From Novosphingobium sp. JCM 18896 (GTDB lineage Bacteria > Pseudomonadota > Alphaproteobacteria > Sphingomonadales > Sphingomonadaceae): 64,000 bases of DNA. A program made the position numbers and the translations under genes. Below the pieces are notes generated by a model. The model saw only the letters and a program-made list of their open reading frames with translations, was not told the DNA's origin and did not search any database. Position 1 is the stretch's first letter. Each line of letters opens with the position of its first letter. The stretch covers positions 1,054,001-1,118,000 of the forward strand of contig NZ_JAPCZF010000001.1 of the NCBI RefSeq assembly GCF_025938095.1, read 5' to 3'. Of this stretch, positions 49,093 to 59,215 are shown piece by piece.

Positions 49093-49581
49093 ATGACCGA
49101 TAGTTCGAACAGGCTCACCCATCTCGACGACCAGGGCCATGCGCGCATGGTCGACGTCGGCGGCAAGGCGGAAACGCAGCGCGTCGCGATCGCTTCTGGC
49201 CGCATCCGCATGTCGCCCCAGGCGCTCGCCGCGATCCGCCAGGGCGAAGTGCCCAAGGGCGACGTCATAGCCGCCGCGCGCATCGCCGGGATCATGGCCG
49301 CGAAGAAGACCGGCGAATTGATCCCGCTCTGCCATCCGCTCGCGCTCGACGCGGTGACGCTCGACTTCGCCTTCGAGGAAGACGGTGTCCGCGCCACGGC
49401 GACGGCCTCGCTGACCGCCAAGACCGGCGTCGAAATGGAAGCAATGACAGCCACTTCGATCGCACTCCTCACGATCTACGACATGGCCAAGGCGATCGAC
49501 AAGGGCATGATCATCGATCAGGTCCGCCTGATCGAGAAGCGCGGCGGCAAGTCGGGCACCTGGAAGGTCGCGGACCTGTGA
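49093..49581 (+). CDS. moaC: Cyclic pyranopterin monophosphate synthase
   Basis: Second step of molybdenum cofactor synthesis, after MoaA. It is 162 aa with [18 protein letters not shown] at the N-terminus, [18 protein letters not shown] and [20 protein letters not shown], which hold the conserved catalytic residues. It overlaps moeA by GTGA, so the two Moco genes are coupled. Confidence 0.96.
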   Translation: MTDSSNRLTHLDDQGHARMVDVGGKAETQRVAIASGRIRMSPQALAAIRQGEVPKGDVIAAARIAGIMAAKKTGELIPLCHPLALDAVTLDFAFEEDGVRATATASLTAKTGVEMEAMTATSIALLTIYDMAKAIDKGMIIDQVRLIEKRGGKSGTWKVADL

Positions 49582-50783
49582 AGCAACCGCCACTGCCGCT
49601 CGAAGAGGCTCAGGCCCGGCTGCTCGCGCTCGCCGCGCCGTTGCCGATCGAGCGCGTCGACGTGGACGGCGCGCTCGGCCGCTATCTGGCCGAGCCGCTC
49701 GGCGCGCGCCGCACCCACCCGGCGACCGACCTCTCGGCGATGGACGGCTATGCCGTGGCGGCAGGCGACATGGCCGGCCCCTGGCAGGTGATCGGCGAGA
49801 GCGCCGCCGGCCATCCCTTCACCGGCGAAGTCCGCGCGGGCAGCGCCGCGCGCATATCGACCGGCGCGGTGATGCCCGCGGGCGCGGGCGCGGTGATCCT
49901 GCAGGAAGACATCGCACGCGATGGCGACCGGATCACCCTGACCGGCGAAGCGCCGATCCCGGAGGACAAGCACATCCGCCGCTGCGGGCTCGACTTCCGG
50001 CTCGGCACCCAGGTGCTGACGCCGGGCGTGCATCTGGGCCCGGCTCAGATCGCGCTCGCCATATCGGCAGGACACAGCCACCTCGCCGTGCGCCGCCGTC
50101 CGCGCGTCGTCGTGCTCGACAGCGGCGACGAACTCGCGATCGATTTCGACAGCTGCGCGCCGCATCAGGTGCCCGCCAGCAACGGCGTGATGCTCGCCGC
50201 CATGGCGCGCGCGCTGTCCTGCGAAGTCGAACGCATCGGCCCCGTTCCCGATTCGATGGAAGCCATGGCCGAAGCACTCGACCGCGCGGGTGAGGCCGAC
50301 GTCGTCGTCACCAGCGGCGGCGCCTCGGTCGGGGATCACGATCTGGTTCGCCCCGCCCTGCTCGCATGGGGCGCCGCACTCGATTTCTGGAGAGTCGCGA
50401 TCAAGCCGGGCAAGCCGATCCTGGTGGCAACCAAAGGCCGGCAGCTGATCCTCGGCCTGCCGGGCAATCCGGTGTCGAGCCATGTCACCGCCTATCTGTT
50501 CCTACTGCCGCTGCTGCGCGCCCTGCTTGGCGCCGCCGATCCACTGCCGCGGCGCATCCGCACGCGCCTGGCCGCACCGATGCGCGCCGGCGGCGCGCGC
50601 CGCGAGTTCCTGCGCGCGGTGTGGGACGGCGAGAGCGCGACCCCGCAGACGGTGCAGGACAGTGGCGCCCTCGCCCCGCTCGCGGCGAGCAATGTGCTGA
50701 TCGACCGCGCCGCGCGCGCGCCAGCAGCAGAGGCCGGCGACACGGTCACGGTCTACTTGCTGGAAAATGGCGGAATTGCTTGA
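49578..50783 (+). CDS. moeA: Molybdopterin molybdenumtransferase
   Basis: Inserts molybdate into adenylylated molybdopterin. It is 401 aa from a GTG overlapping the moaC stop. Motifs include [51 protein letters not shown] and [12 protein letters not shown]. The N-terminal extension resembles other alphaproteobacterial MoeA proteins. The LexA box begins 25 bases after its stop. Confidence 0.95.
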   Translation: MKQPPLPLEEAQARLLALAAPLPIERVDVDGALGRYLAEPLGARRTHPATDLSAMDGYAVAAGDMAGPWQVIGESAAGHPFTGEVRAGSAARISTGAVMPAGAGAVILQEDIARDGDRITLTGEAPIPEDKHIRRCGLDFRLGTQVLTPGVHLGPAQIALAISAGHSHLAVRRRPRVVVLDSGDELAIDFDSCAPHQVPASNGVMLAAMARALSCEVERIGPVPDSMEAMAEALDRAGEADVVVTSGGASVGDHDLVRPALLAWGAALDFWRVAIKPGKPILVATKGRQLILGLPGNPVSSHVTAYLFLLPLLRALLGAADPLPRRIRTRLAAPMRAGGARREFLRAVWDGESATPQTVQDSGALAPLAASNVLIDRAARAPAAEAGDTVTVYLLENGGIA

Positions 50784-50807
50784 CGGCACTCGAATCGTTT
50801 CTTAATT

Positions 50808-50822
50808 GTTCCGCATTCGTTC
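50808..50822 (+). promoter_or_regulatory. LexA (SOS) box of the alphaproteobacterial type
   Basis: GTTC at 50808-50811 and GTTC at 50819-50822 are separated by exactly seven bases (CGCATTC). This direct-repeat GTTC-N7-GTTC is the alphaproteobacterial LexA operator. It lies 43 bases before the lexA start, so it most likely provides autoregulation. Confidence 0.88.
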
Positions 50823-50865
50823 ACTGAACTTCCGCCTATTTTGAGCGCCAAGGGGAGAGTGCAGG

Positions 50866-51567
50866 ATGCTGACGCGCAAGCAGCACGAGTTGATCCGCTT
50901 CATCCAGACCCGGCTCGAGGAGAGCGGCGTTTCCCCCTCGTTCGAGGAAATGAAGGAAGCGCTCGATCTCAAGTCGAAGTCGGGCGTGCACCGCCTGATC
51001 TCGGCACTCGAGGAGCGCGGCTTCATCCGTCGTCTGCCCAATCGCGCCCGCGCGCTCGAAGTGCTCAAGCAGCCTGAGGACGTGACCACCGGGAAGACCA
51101 CGACGCGTGCCGCCGCGAACAGCAACACGGCGCTGACCGCACTCAAGCCCGCTGCCGCGACCTCGCGGCCCGAACCGGCGAACGACGTCATCGAGATCCC
51201 GCTGCATGGCCGCATCGCCGCGGGCGTGCCGATCGAGGCGCTCGAAAGCCAGTCGACCCTGCCCGTCCCCGCCGCGCTGCTCGGCCCGGGCGAGCACTAT
51301 GCGCTCGAGGTTTCGGGCGACTCGATGATCGAGGCCGGCATTCTCGACGGCGACTTCGCGCTGATCCGTCGCACCAGCACCGCGCGCGACGGTGAGATCG
51401 TCGTCGCGCTCGTCCGCGGCGAGGAAGCGACGCTCAAGTACCTGCGCCACGAGAAGGGCATGGTCCGTCTCGATCCGGCGAACTCGGCCTACGAACCGCA
51501 GATCTACCGCGACGGCGAAGTCGAGGTTCAGGGCAAGCTGGCGGGGCTGCTGCGACGCTATCACTGA
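50866..51567 (+). CDS. lexA: LexA repressor
   Basis: SOS regulator of 233 aa. The N-terminal winged helix (about 1-65) carries [19 protein letters not shown]. The auto-cleavage site is A119-G120 ([10 protein letters not shown]) and the serine-lysine dyad is S153 (SGDSMIEAG) and K191 (EATLKYL). The linker (about 66-105) is longer than in E. coli, as usual in alphaproteobacteria. ATG 50866 follows GGGGAGAG at a suitable distance. The upstream LexA box implies autorepression. Confidence 0.97.
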   Translation: MLTRKQHELIRFIQTRLEESGVSPSFEEMKEALDLKSKSGVHRLISALEERGFIRRLPNRARALEVLKQPEDVTTGKTTTRAAANSNTALTALKPAAATSRPEPANDVIEIPLHGRIAAGVPIEALESQSTLPVPAALLGPGEHYALEVSGDSMIEAGILDGDFALIRRTSTARDGEIVVALVRGEEATLKYLRHEKGMVRLDPANSAYEPQIYRDGEVEVQGKLAGLLRRYH

Positions 51568-51578
51568 TGGGGTGAGCG

Positions 51579-51821
51579 ATGCCCGCGCATATCGACACGC
51601 TTCGACTGGCAAAGGCATTCGAGGAAGCCGGACAAAAGCCGGCTTTGGCTCAGGGAATGGCGCGTGCTATATCGGATGTCGCGATGAAAGACGTGCCCTC
51701 TCAATCCGATCTCCGCGAAGCCATCCACACAATGACGGTGCGTGTCGGCATCATGATCGCCGGCAGCACCTTGGCTCTCATCATCACGGTGGTCGGCGCA
51801 CTCATTTCCGTGGCGGGTTAG
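51579..51821 (+). CDS. Small coiled-coil membrane protein, DUF1640-like
   Basis: An 80-aa protein. A helical N-terminal half (HIDTLRLAKAFEEAGQKPALA and DLREAIHTMTVRVG) leads into a C-terminal membrane helix (about 57-79, [19 protein letters not shown]). The layout resembles the DUF1640/CCDC90 family of tail-anchored coiled-coil proteins, but many bacterial members have a longer coil. It begins 11 bases after lexA, so it could be co-induced. It overlaps the converging comEC end by 20 bases. Confidence 0.7.
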   Translation: MPAHIDTLRLAKAFEEAGQKPALAQGMARAISDVAMKDVPSQSDLREAIHTMTVRVGIMIAGSTLALIITVVGALISVAG

Positions 51822-54051
51822 GCATACCTGACGACATAACCGTCGGCTGAATGCGCGGCCTTGCTTCGGACAGGCGCCACCAGCCGTGCTCACCCTGCGT
51901 CTCGGCCACCGTCGTCACGCGTTGCCCGATCAGGTCGATCGCCAGTCCCCCGTTCCGCTCCAGGCTTCGCCGATCGGCCTTGAGCCAGGCCGGCCGGCAA
52001 GAGCGCGGCAGCCAGCGGTCCGAGATGACGATGTCGACGCGGTCGCAGGCGGCGGCGAGGTCGCGCTCGGGCACGCGGTCACGCCCCCGGCCGATCAGCA
52101 GATGCCAGTCGCGCCCGCCGCGTTGCAGCGTGACCGCGCAGAAATCGCGGTTACAGCGGGCGCCCGGCCATTGCTCGAGCAGGCGCAGCTCTCCGTCCAT
52201 GCCCGAAAGCTCGGTCAGGTTGTCGCGGACGAATTCGCTCTTCTGCTCGCGCAGGACCAGCAGCGAACCGCCGACGCCGGTGATGCCGACGTGGCGGCCG
52301 TCGCCGGAGACCAGCAGGTCGGGCGCGCGCAGGAAAACCAGCGACACCGCGGCCACCAGCACCGGCGCAAGCCCCCATAGGCGCGGCGGCCCGCGCCACA
52401 GCGCCAGCCACAGCCCACCCGCGACGAACAGCGCGATCGCACCACGCCCCATGGCGGGCATGGTCGTCACCGCACCCGGCTGCGCCGCAACCCAGTGCGC
52501 GAGCGCAAGCATCAGTTCGATCGACTGGCCGGCGAGCCACCAGGCCGGTGCTCCGAGCCCGCCCAAATCGAGCACCAGCGCGACGAAGATCAGCGGCATC
52601 GTCACCACGGTGGTCAGCGGGATTGCGACGACGTTGGCGATCGCACCGTAGACGCCGGCGCGGTGGAAGTGGAACAGGCCGATCGGCATGATCGCCAGTT
52701 CGATCACCACGCCGGTTATCAGCAGCATCGCCAGGTTGCGGCCCAGCCGCGCGTACCAGGCCTCTTCGCGCGGGGCCAGGAAGCCGCGTACCGGCGCCGC
52801 GCCGTGCAGGGCGACGATCGCGATCACCGCGGTGAAGCTCATCTGGAAGCTCGGGCCGACCAGCGCCTCGGGCCAGAACAGCAGCACGAAGAAGGCGGCC
52901 ACCGCGACCATGCGCATCGACAGCGGCTCGCGCCCCAGGGCGAGGGCCACGAGCACCAGCACCGCACCGATGCACGAGCGCACGGTCGGAACCTCGGCGC
53001 CGGTCAACAGCGTGTAGAAGATCCCCGCGCCTGCTCCGGCCCCCGCGGCGAGCAGCGGCAGCCGCACGCGCAGCGCCAGCCAGGGCCAGAGCGCGAGCAG
53101 GCGCAGCGCGATCAGATAGACCGCAGCAACCACAGCGCTGACGTGCAGCCCGCTGATCGACAGCAGGTGGCTGAGCCCGGCATCGCGCATAGCCTCGTCA
53201 TCAGCCTTGGGAATTGCGCCGCGATCGCCGCTGGCGAAGGCCGTGGCGATCGCCCCGGCCGCGCCGTCGAGGCGGCTACGGACATGTTCTGAGAGCCGCG
53301 CCTGGGTGCGTTCGAGCCAGCCGCCGCCAGCGCCCGCGGCGGTCACGGCGATCGGCCCTAGCACCGAGCCCGTCGCGGCGATGCCCGCGAACCAGGCCGT
53401 GCGCGCAAAGTCGTAGGCGCCGGGCAGCATCGGCGGCGCCGGCGGCATCAGCCGCGCCCGCAGGCGCAGGCGAGCCCCCGTGCCCAGCCGCGCGTCGTCC
53501 TGCGCCAGCGGCAGCGACAGGCGCACGCGGATCGCACGACCGGTCTCGGGCTCGCGCGTCGCCAGCAGCAGGCGGACGCGGTCCTCGGCGGGGCGCGGCT
53601 CGCGGTCGAGGACGACGGCGGACAGCATCGCTACCATGGGGCGATCGATCGGCCGTGCACCGACCAGTTCGGACTTGGCCCATACCACCGCGCAGCCCGC
53701 GCCGATCAGCAGGGAAACACCGATCAGTGCCAGCCGCAGGTAGGGAAATCGCCCGTCGCGCGCCAAACCCGCAAGGCTCGCCAGGGCCAGGGCGGTGCAG
53801 GCGGCGAGCAGCGCCAGCCATTGCCAGACGTTCGCCAGCGCGAACCACAGCGCGATGCCCGCGGCGAAGAAGACCGCCAGCCACGGACCACGTTCGAAGC
53901 CCGCAGCGCCAAGAAATCGCTCGACCACGTCGCCCGCGCTGGACAAGCCGCTCAGCCTGCGCCAAGGGCGATGTTGCAGTGCAGCGCCCCGGGCGAGGTC
54001 GCCCTTCGAATTCGGGGCCGTTTCGTCAGAGACAGCGGCACTCTCGAGCAT
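51802..54051 (-). CDS. comEC: ComEC/Rec2-family competence membrane protein
   Basis: Channel for DNA uptake in transformable bacteria. It is 749 aa with many hydrophobic segments. The N-terminal soluble part (DUF4131-like, about 60-270) is followed by the competence domain with [16 protein letters not shown], a diagnostic motif, and membrane helices. The C-terminal region is a reduced beta-lactamase-like part without an obvious HxHxDH. The start is uncertain: ATG 54051 is 28 bases from the divergent gltX start, and a longer frame to 54141 would overlap gltX. Confidence 0.9.
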   Translation of the reverse strand: MLESAAVSDETAPNSKGDLARGAALQHRPWRRLSGLSSAGDVVERFLGAAGFERGPWLAVFFAAGIALWFALANVWQWLALLAACTALALASLAGLARDGRFPYLRLALIGVSLLIGAGCAVVWAKSELVGARPIDRPMVAMLSAVVLDREPRPAEDRVRLLLATREPETGRAIRVRLSLPLAQDDARLGTGARLRLRARLMPPAPPMLPGAYDFARTAWFAGIAATGSVLGPIAVTAAGAGGGWLERTQARLSEHVRSRLDGAAGAIATAFASGDRGAIPKADDEAMRDAGLSHLLSISGLHVSAVVAAVYLIALRLLALWPWLALRVRLPLLAAGAGAGAGIFYTLLTGAEVPTVRSCIGAVLVLVALALGREPLSMRMVAVAAFFVLLFWPEALVGPSFQMSFTAVIAIVALHGAAPVRGFLAPREEAWYARLGRNLAMLLITGVVIELAIMPIGLFHFHRAGVYGAIANVVAIPLTTVVTMPLIFVALVLDLGGLGAPAWWLAGQSIELMLALAHWVAAQPGAVTTMPAMGRGAIALFVAGGLWLALWRGPPRLWGLAPVLVAAVSLVFLRAPDLLVSGDGRHVGITGVGGSLLVLREQKSEFVRDNLTELSGMDGELRLLEQWPGARCNRDFCAVTLQRGGRDWHLLIGRGRDRVPERDLAAACDRVDIVISDRWLPRSCRPAWLKADRRSLERNGGLAIDLIGQRVTTVAETQGEHGWWRLSEARPRIQPTVMSSGMPNPPRK

Positions 54052-54079
54052 GCAAGAGTTTGGGCAGGAAGGAGCGAAG

Positions 54080-55504
54080 ATGGCAAGCGATAGCGGCAAG
54101 GACGGCAAAGCGGTCGTTACCCGTTTCGCACCCTCGCCCACCGGCTATCTCCACATCGGCGGCGCGCGCACCGCGCTGTTCAACTGGCTGTTCGCGCGCC
54201 ACCACGGCGGCAAGTATCTGCTCCGCATCGAGGACACCGATCGCGCGCGTTCGACCGAACCGGCGATCGAGGCGATCTTCGACGGCCTGCGCTGGCTCGG
54301 CCTCGACGGCGACGAGCCCGCCACCTTCCAGTTCGCCCGGTCCGAGCGCCACGCCGAAGTCGCGCAGACGCTGCTCGACTCCGGCCACGCCTATCGCTGC
54401 TACCTGACGCCCGAAGAGCTGGCCGCGCGCCGCGAGAAGGCCCAGGCCGAGCGCCGCCCGTTCCGTATCGACAGCGAATGGCGCGATGCCGATCCCGCGA
54501 CGGCCCCCGCCGGCGCGCCGTCGGTCGTACGCATCAAGGCCCCGCGCGAAGGCGAAACGGTGATCGACGACCTGGTCCAGGGCACGGTCACGGTCAGCAA
54601 TGCCGAGATCGACGATTTCGTCCTGCTCCGCTCGGACGGCACGCCCACCTACATGCTCGCGGTCGTCGTCGATGATCACGACATGGGCGTCACCCACATC
54701 ATCCGCGGCGACGACCACCTGAACAATGCCTTCCGCCAGCTGTCGATCATCCACGGCATGGGCTGGGACGTCCCCGTCTATGCGCATGTGCCGCTGATCC
54801 ACGGTTCGGACGGCGCCAAGCTGTCGAAGCGCCACGGCGCGCTGGGTGTCGACGCCTATCGCGACGAACTCGGCCTGCTGCCCGAGGCGCTGTTCAACTA
54901 TCTGCTGCGCCTCGGCTGGGGCCACGGCGACGAAGAAATCATCAGCCGCGACCAGGCGATCGAGTGGTTCGACATCGACCATGTCGGCAAGAGCCCCTCG
55001 CGGTTCGACACGGCCAAGCTGCTCAACCTCAACGGCCACTACATCCGCGAGGCCGACGACGCGCGTCTGGCCGATCTCGTCGCGGCCAAGCTTGACGGCA
55101 CGCCCGATCTCGCGCTGCTGACGCGTGCGATGCCGGTTCTCAAGGTCCGCGCCAAGGATCTCAACGAGCTGGCAGCGAATTCGGTGTTCCTCTTCGCGCA
55201 GCGCCCGCTGACGCTCGATCCCAAGGCCGAAGCGCTGCTGACGCCCGAGGCGCGCACGCTGCTGAGCCGCATTCAGGATCGGTTGCTGGCCGAAAACGGC
55301 TGGACAAGCGAAGGCCTCGAAGCCAGTCTCAAGGCGATGGCCGAAGAGATCGGCCTGGGTCTCGGCAAGCTCGCCCAGCCGCTTCGCGCGGCTCTGACGG
55401 GACAGACGACGTCACCGGGTATTTTCGATGTTCTCACATTGCTCGGTCGGGAAGAAAGCCTGGCGCGCATCGCCGCCCAGGCCGCGCCGGCCGAAGCAGA
55501 ATAA
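54080..55504 (+). CDS. gltX: Glutamyl-tRNA synthetase
   Basis: Charges tRNA-Glu (and possibly tRNA-Gln for transamidation). It is 474 aa, class I. The HIGH-type motif is [15 protein letters not shown], and the KMSKS-type loop reads [21 protein letters not shown] is also present. ATG 54080 has AGGAAGG seven bases upstream. It is followed after 18 bases by gltA on the same strand. Confidence 0.95.
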   Translation: MASDSGKDGKAVVTRFAPSPTGYLHIGGARTALFNWLFARHHGGKYLLRIEDTDRARSTEPAIEAIFDGLRWLGLDGDEPATFQFARSERHAEVAQTLLDSGHAYRCYLTPEELAARREKAQAERRPFRIDSEWRDADPATAPAGAPSVVRIKAPREGETVIDDLVQGTVTVSNAEIDDFVLLRSDGTPTYMLAVVVDDHDMGVTHIIRGDDHLNNAFRQLSIIHGMGWDVPVYAHVPLIHGSDGAKLSKRHGALGVDAYRDELGLLPEALFNYLLRLGWGHGDEEIISRDQAIEWFDIDHVGKSPSRFDTAKLLNLNGHYIREADDARLADLVAAKLDGTPDLALLTRAMPVLKVRAKDLNELAANSVFLFAQRPLTLDPKAEALLTPEARTLLSRIQDRLLAENGWTSEGLEASLKAMAEEIGLGLGKLAQPLRAALTGQTTSPGIFDVLTLLGREESLARIAAQAAPAEAE

Positions 55505-55522
55505 TTCTGAGGAGTAAGGCAC

Positions 55523-56806
55523 TTGGGCAATCAAGCTAAACTGAGCACCGACGGCAAGGACTTCGACTATCCGGTCCTGAGCGGTTCGATCGGTCCGGAC
55601 GTGATCGATATCCGCAAGCTCTACGGCCAGACGGGCAAGTTCACCTATGACCCGGGCTTCACCTCGACGGCGAGCTGCGAAAGCGCGCTCACCTACATCG
55701 ACGGCGACGAGGGCGTTCTGCTGCACCGCGGCTATCCGATCGGCCAGCTGGCCGAGAACAGCTCGTTCATGGAAGTCAGCTACCTGCTGCTGAACGGCGA
55801 GCTGCCCAACGCCACCGAGCTCGCGGACTTCGATCGCACGATCACCCGCCACACGATGCTGCACGAGCAGCTGATGAGCTTCTACAAGGGCTTCCGCCGC
55901 GACGCGCACCCGATGGCGATCATGTGCGGCGTGGTCGGTGCGCTCTCGGCGTTCTACCACGATTCGACCGACATCTCGGACCCGCAGCACCGCAAGATCA
56001 GCTCGCACCGCCTGATCGCCAAGATGCCGACGATCGCGGCCGCGGCCTACAAGTACTCGGTCGGTCAGCCGATGCTGTATCCCGACAACTCGCTGTCCTA
56101 CACGGGCAACTTCCTGCGCATGACCTTCGGCGTGCCGGCGGAAGAGTACGAGGTGATCCCGGCGGTCGAGAAGGCGATGGACCGCATCTTCATCCTCCAC
56201 GCCGACCACGAGCAGAACGCCTCGACCTCGACCGTGCGTCTCGCCGGCTCGTCGGGCGCCAACCCCTTCGCCTGCATCGCGGCCGGCATCGCCTGTCTCT
56301 GGGGTCCGGCCCACGGCGGCGCCAACGAAGCGGCGCTCGAGATGCTGCGTGAGATCGGCCGTCCCGAGCGTATCCCCGAGTACATCGAGCGCGCGAAGGA
56401 CAAGAACGATCCGTTCCGCCTGATGGGCTTCGGTCACCGCGTCTACAAGAACTACGATCCGCGCGCGACGGTCATGCAGAAGACCGTGCGCGAGGTGTTT
56501 GAGGCGCTCAAGGTCGACGATCCGCTGTTCGAGACCGCGCTGCGCCTCGAAGAGATCGCGCTCAACGATCCCTATTTCATCGAGAAGAAGCTGTTCCCGA
56601 ACGTCGACTTCTATTCGGGTATCATCCTCTCGGCGATCGGCTTCCCGACCACGATGTTCACCGCGCTGTTCGCACTCGCCCGCACCGTCGGCTGGGTCGC
56701 GCAGTGGAACGAAATGATCAGCGATCCCGGCCAGAAGATCGGTCGTCCGCGCCAGCTCTACACGGGCCCCGCGCAGCGCGACTACGTTCCGGTCGAAAAG
56801 CGCTAA
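55523..56806 (+). CDS. gltA: Citrate synthase (type II)
   Basis: Entry enzyme of the TCA cycle. It is 427 aa with the Gram-negative type II N-terminal region ([21 protein letters not shown], read in part). Active-site motifs are [36 protein letters not shown] and [14 protein letters not shown]. The start is TTG at 55523, eight bases after GAGGAG. A strong terminator follows. It uses acetyl-CoA from the PDH complex encoded nearby. Confidence 0.97.
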   Translation: MGNQAKLSTDGKDFDYPVLSGSIGPDVIDIRKLYGQTGKFTYDPGFTSTASCESALTYIDGDEGVLLHRGYPIGQLAENSSFMEVSYLLLNGELPNATELADFDRTITRHTMLHEQLMSFYKGFRRDAHPMAIMCGVVGALSAFYHDSTDISDPQHRKISSHRLIAKMPTIAAAAYKYSVGQPMLYPDNSLSYTGNFLRMTFGVPAEEYEVIPAVEKAMDRIFILHADHEQNASTSTVRLAGSSGANPFACIAAGIACLWGPAHGGANEAALEMLREIGRPERIPEYIERAKDKNDPFRLMGFGHRVYKNYDPRATVMQKTVREVFEALKVDDPLFETALRLEEIALNDPYFIEKKLFPNVDFYSGIILSAIGFPTTMFTALFALARTVGWVAQWNEMISDPGQKIGRPRQLYTGPAQRDYVPVEKR

Positions 56807-56830
56807 GCTTACCGGTACAGCCCAAGTCGA

Positions 56831-56863
56831 AGCCCTCCGTCGCCACGCGACGGGGGGCTTTTT
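56831..56863 (+). terminator. Intrinsic terminator of gltX-gltA
   Basis: A 13-bp stem with a single U-G wobble (AGCCCTCCGTCGC pairing with GCGACGGGGGGCT), a 3-base loop and a T5 run lie 25 bases after the gltA stop. It ends 12 bases before the converging kinase gene stop. Confidence 0.93.
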
Positions 56864-56874
56864 CTTTGCCAGGA

Positions 56875-58263
56875 TCAGTCTTGAGAAGCGGCCGGCAGGT
56901 CGAGGATGAAGCGGGCACCCTGCCCCGAAGCGCTTTCCACGCTGAGATCGCCGCCCATCGCGCGTGCCAGGCGGCGGGAGATGTAGAGTCCCAGCCCCGA
57001 ACCGCCGTCACCGCTGCGACCCAGCCGCTCGAACTTCTCGAAGACGCGGCCCTGATCGGCTTCGGAGAGACCCGGCCCCTGATCGCAAACGACGACGCGC
57101 ACGCGGCCCGGACCGGCGTCGATCGAATCCTCGAGCCGGATCCACACCTGCGAATCCTCGGGCGAGTAGCGGATCGCATTGGTCACCAGATTGATCAGGA
57201 CCTGCAGCACGCGGCGGAACTCGGCCACGGCGGGCAGACTCTCACCCGGGCGCGGCGCATCGAGTGCGATACGCTTCTCTCGCGCCCTTACGCCGAGGAT
57301 GCCTGCGGCCTGACGGGCGACGTCGGCCAGATCGATGCGATCGGGCGCGGTCGAGAAGTCGTCGGCCTCGACCACTTCGAGGTCGGTCAGATCCTCGATC
57401 AGCGCCAGCAGGTGCTGGCCCGCCGAAGCGATGTCGGCGGCATAGTTGGCATAGTCGTCCGAAATCGGCCCGGCCAGGCGCGAGTGGATCGTCTCGGCAT
57501 TGGCGATGATCCGCGCGATCGGCTGGCGCAGGACCGGCGCAACGTCGCGGCCGAGCAGGCGGTGGCGCGCTGCCGATTTGCCGGCGTCGGGCTCGGGCGG
57601 CAGCGCCGGGAGTTCGGGCGAGACCAGGCAGAGTTCGAAGCCCGCGGGTTCGCGACCCGGTCCGGCCTGGGGAAACAGGCTCGCGCGCCAGCGCCGCGGC
57701 GATCCGGGCACTTCGACGTCGGCACCGTCGAGCAGGCGCCAGTGCAGCGGCTGCGAATGGCTGTTGCCGGCGATCGTGATGAAATCGGTCCAAGGGCGGC
57801 CGAAACCGGCTTCCATCGCAGCAGCGAGGGCGACGAGATCGGGAGCTTCCGCTTCGACCGTGAGCACGCGCTGGCCGGCATCGAGCCGCGCGGTCAGTTC
57901 GGCGACGTGCCGGTCGATCTCGCCGCGGCGTTCGTCGGCTTCGGCGGGATCTTCGGCGGCGAGCGGCGCCGCGTGCCAGTTGCGCAGCAGGATCTCGCAG
58001 CCGGCATCATCACCGGGCAGCGGCTCCACCTCGACCCAGGCTGTGATCGCACTGGCGCCGTCCTGCGCCTGGATCGTACGCGCGAGCTTGAGGCCGTAGC
58101 GGCGCGCCTTGCGCACCACCTCGAGCAGCGCCGGTACCGCGATCATGCCCGGCAGGTCGCCGCCACAGCGCAGTTGCAGCGCGGCGATCGCCTTGTCGGC
58201 CGAGACCAACATGTCGGCGCCGTCGCTGACCGCGCGCAAGGGTGCGGGAAGTCCGCCCGACAC
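56875..58263 (-). CDS. Histidine-kinase-like protein lacking the phospho-acceptor histidine
   Basis: A soluble 462-aa protein with no membrane segment. The C-terminal HATPase domain is complete: N box LINLVTNAIRYSP, G1 CDQGPGLS, FEKFERLG and G2 GGSGLGLYISRR. The dimerisation region aligns with HisKA, but where S-H-E-L-R-T-P is expected the sequence is A-P243-V-L-R-Q-P, so the histidine is replaced by proline. It is probably an ATP-binding signalling scaffold, not a kinase in the usual sense. The N-terminal half (about 1-190) is PAS-like at most. The GTG start is two bases after the upstream stop. Confidence 0.85.
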   Translation of the reverse strand: MSGGLPAPLRAVSDGADMLVSADKAIAALQLRCGGDLPGMIAVPALLEVVRKARRYGLKLARTIQAQDGASAITAWVEVEPLPGDDAGCEILLRNWHAAPLAAEDPAEADERRGEIDRHVAELTARLDAGQRVLTVEAEAPDLVALAAAMEAGFGRPWTDFITIAGNSHSQPLHWRLLDGADVEVPGSPRRWRASLFPQAGPGREPAGFELCLVSPELPALPPEPDAGKSAARHRLLGRDVAPVLRQPIARIIANAETIHSRLAGPISDDYANYAADIASAGQHLLALIEDLTDLEVVEADDFSTAPDRIDLADVARQAAGILGVRAREKRIALDAPRPGESLPAVAEFRRVLQVLINLVTNAIRYSPEDSQVWIRLEDSIDAGPGRVRVVVCDQGPGLSEADQGRVFEKFERLGRSGDGGSGLGLYISRRLARAMGGDLSVESASGQGARFILDLPAASQD

Positions 58264-58265
58264 GG

Positions 58266-59213
58266 TCAGTGTCCCGCCCCGGCGATCAGCGCCGCCGCGC
58301 GATCGGGTGCGAGCCGATCGATGCCCTCGGGCAGTTCGGCGTCGGGATCGAGCGCGAGCAATTGCTCCTCGATCGCTTCGGGCTTGAGACCCGCGGCACA
58401 GAGCGCAAGCGCGAGGCGGGTGCGCTGCGTCTCGCTGGTCGCGAGCGTCGCAAGATCGCGGTCCTGTCGTGCCGAAACGGCGAGCGCGGTGAGGAAGATC
58501 GCGGCGCCGGCGTGGTGCAGCGACAGTGCGGCGACGGCGCCAGCCCCCATGCCCGTGACCAACCGCGACAGCAGTCCGAGCCGGCTGCGCGCTTCGTCAT
58601 AGTCGGCGCGGATCGCGGCTTCGGCAGCCGCGGCACGCTGATCGGCTTCGGCGCTGCCACCCGCCACGCCGCGCAAGGCCACGAGCGCCGCGTGGAGCAG
58701 ATCACCGGGCAATTCGGCCAGCGCCAGCCGCATGCGCCGCTGGGCCTGGCCGAACCGGGCCTGGGCCGCGAGGAACTTCATCGCCAGCGCCGCGGTCGTC
58801 TCGTCGGACGAGGCGACGAGCGCCTGGAGCAAAGGCGAAAGCACGGGGTCGAACGCGAGCCGCGCCTGGAGCAGTTCGGTCAGGTGCCATTCGAGCACCA
58901 GCGCGTGAACGTGCCCAAGGAACGCGGGATTGTCGGTGAGAGCGAGGGTCAGCGCCGCAAGGTCGCCGTCGCCGCCTTCGACCCGCGCCATGAGCTGGCG
59001 CGCGACGTCGCCGATCATGCCGCGCACGCGCGCGAGGATGGCATCGCCGAACAGGCCGCTATCGTCGCTCGCCAGCAGGTGGCGGAGCACGGGTGCGACC
59101 GTGCCGAGCACGACGTCGCCCTGGTCGAGCGCGCCGCGCAGGCGCGCTTCCACCGATTCCGTCGCTCGGGGATTGGCCGCCGCATCGCTCATGAGCCCGC
59201 TATAGCCGGCCAT
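58266..59213 (-). CDS. Helical protein of unknown function (possibly DUF2336-like)
   Basis: A 315-aa, alanine- and leucine-rich, mostly helical soluble protein. HEAT-like helices such as DNPAFLGHVHALVLEW and SSDETTAALAMKFLAAQARFG are visible. It resembles alphaproteobacterial DUF2336 proteins in size and composition, but I cannot confirm the family. ATG 59213 lies two bases after the upstream stop; ATG 59192 is an equally plausible start. It is sandwiched between the membrane protein and the pseudo-kinase gene, all closely spaced on one strand. Confidence 0.7.
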   Translation of the reverse strand: MAGYSGLMSDAAANPRATESVEARLRGALDQGDVVLGTVAPVLRHLLASDDSGLFGDAILARVRGMIGDVARQLMARVEGGDGDLAALTLALTDNPAFLGHVHALVLEWHLTELLQARLAFDPVLSPLLQALVASSDETTAALAMKFLAAQARFGQAQRRMRLALAELPGDLLHAALVALRGVAGGSAEADQRAAAAEAAIRADYDEARSRLGLLSRLVTGMGAGAVAALSLHHAGAAIFLTALAVSARQDRDLATLATSETQRTRLALALCAAGLKPEAIEEQLLALDPDAELPEGIDRLAPDRAAALIAGAGH

Positions 59214-59215
59214 GG

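Noticed and set aside
56704..58602. A 632-codon open frame on the plus strand opposite the kinase-like gene
   Set aside because: The minus-strand frame shows ATPase motifs in the right order, and this frame shows none.
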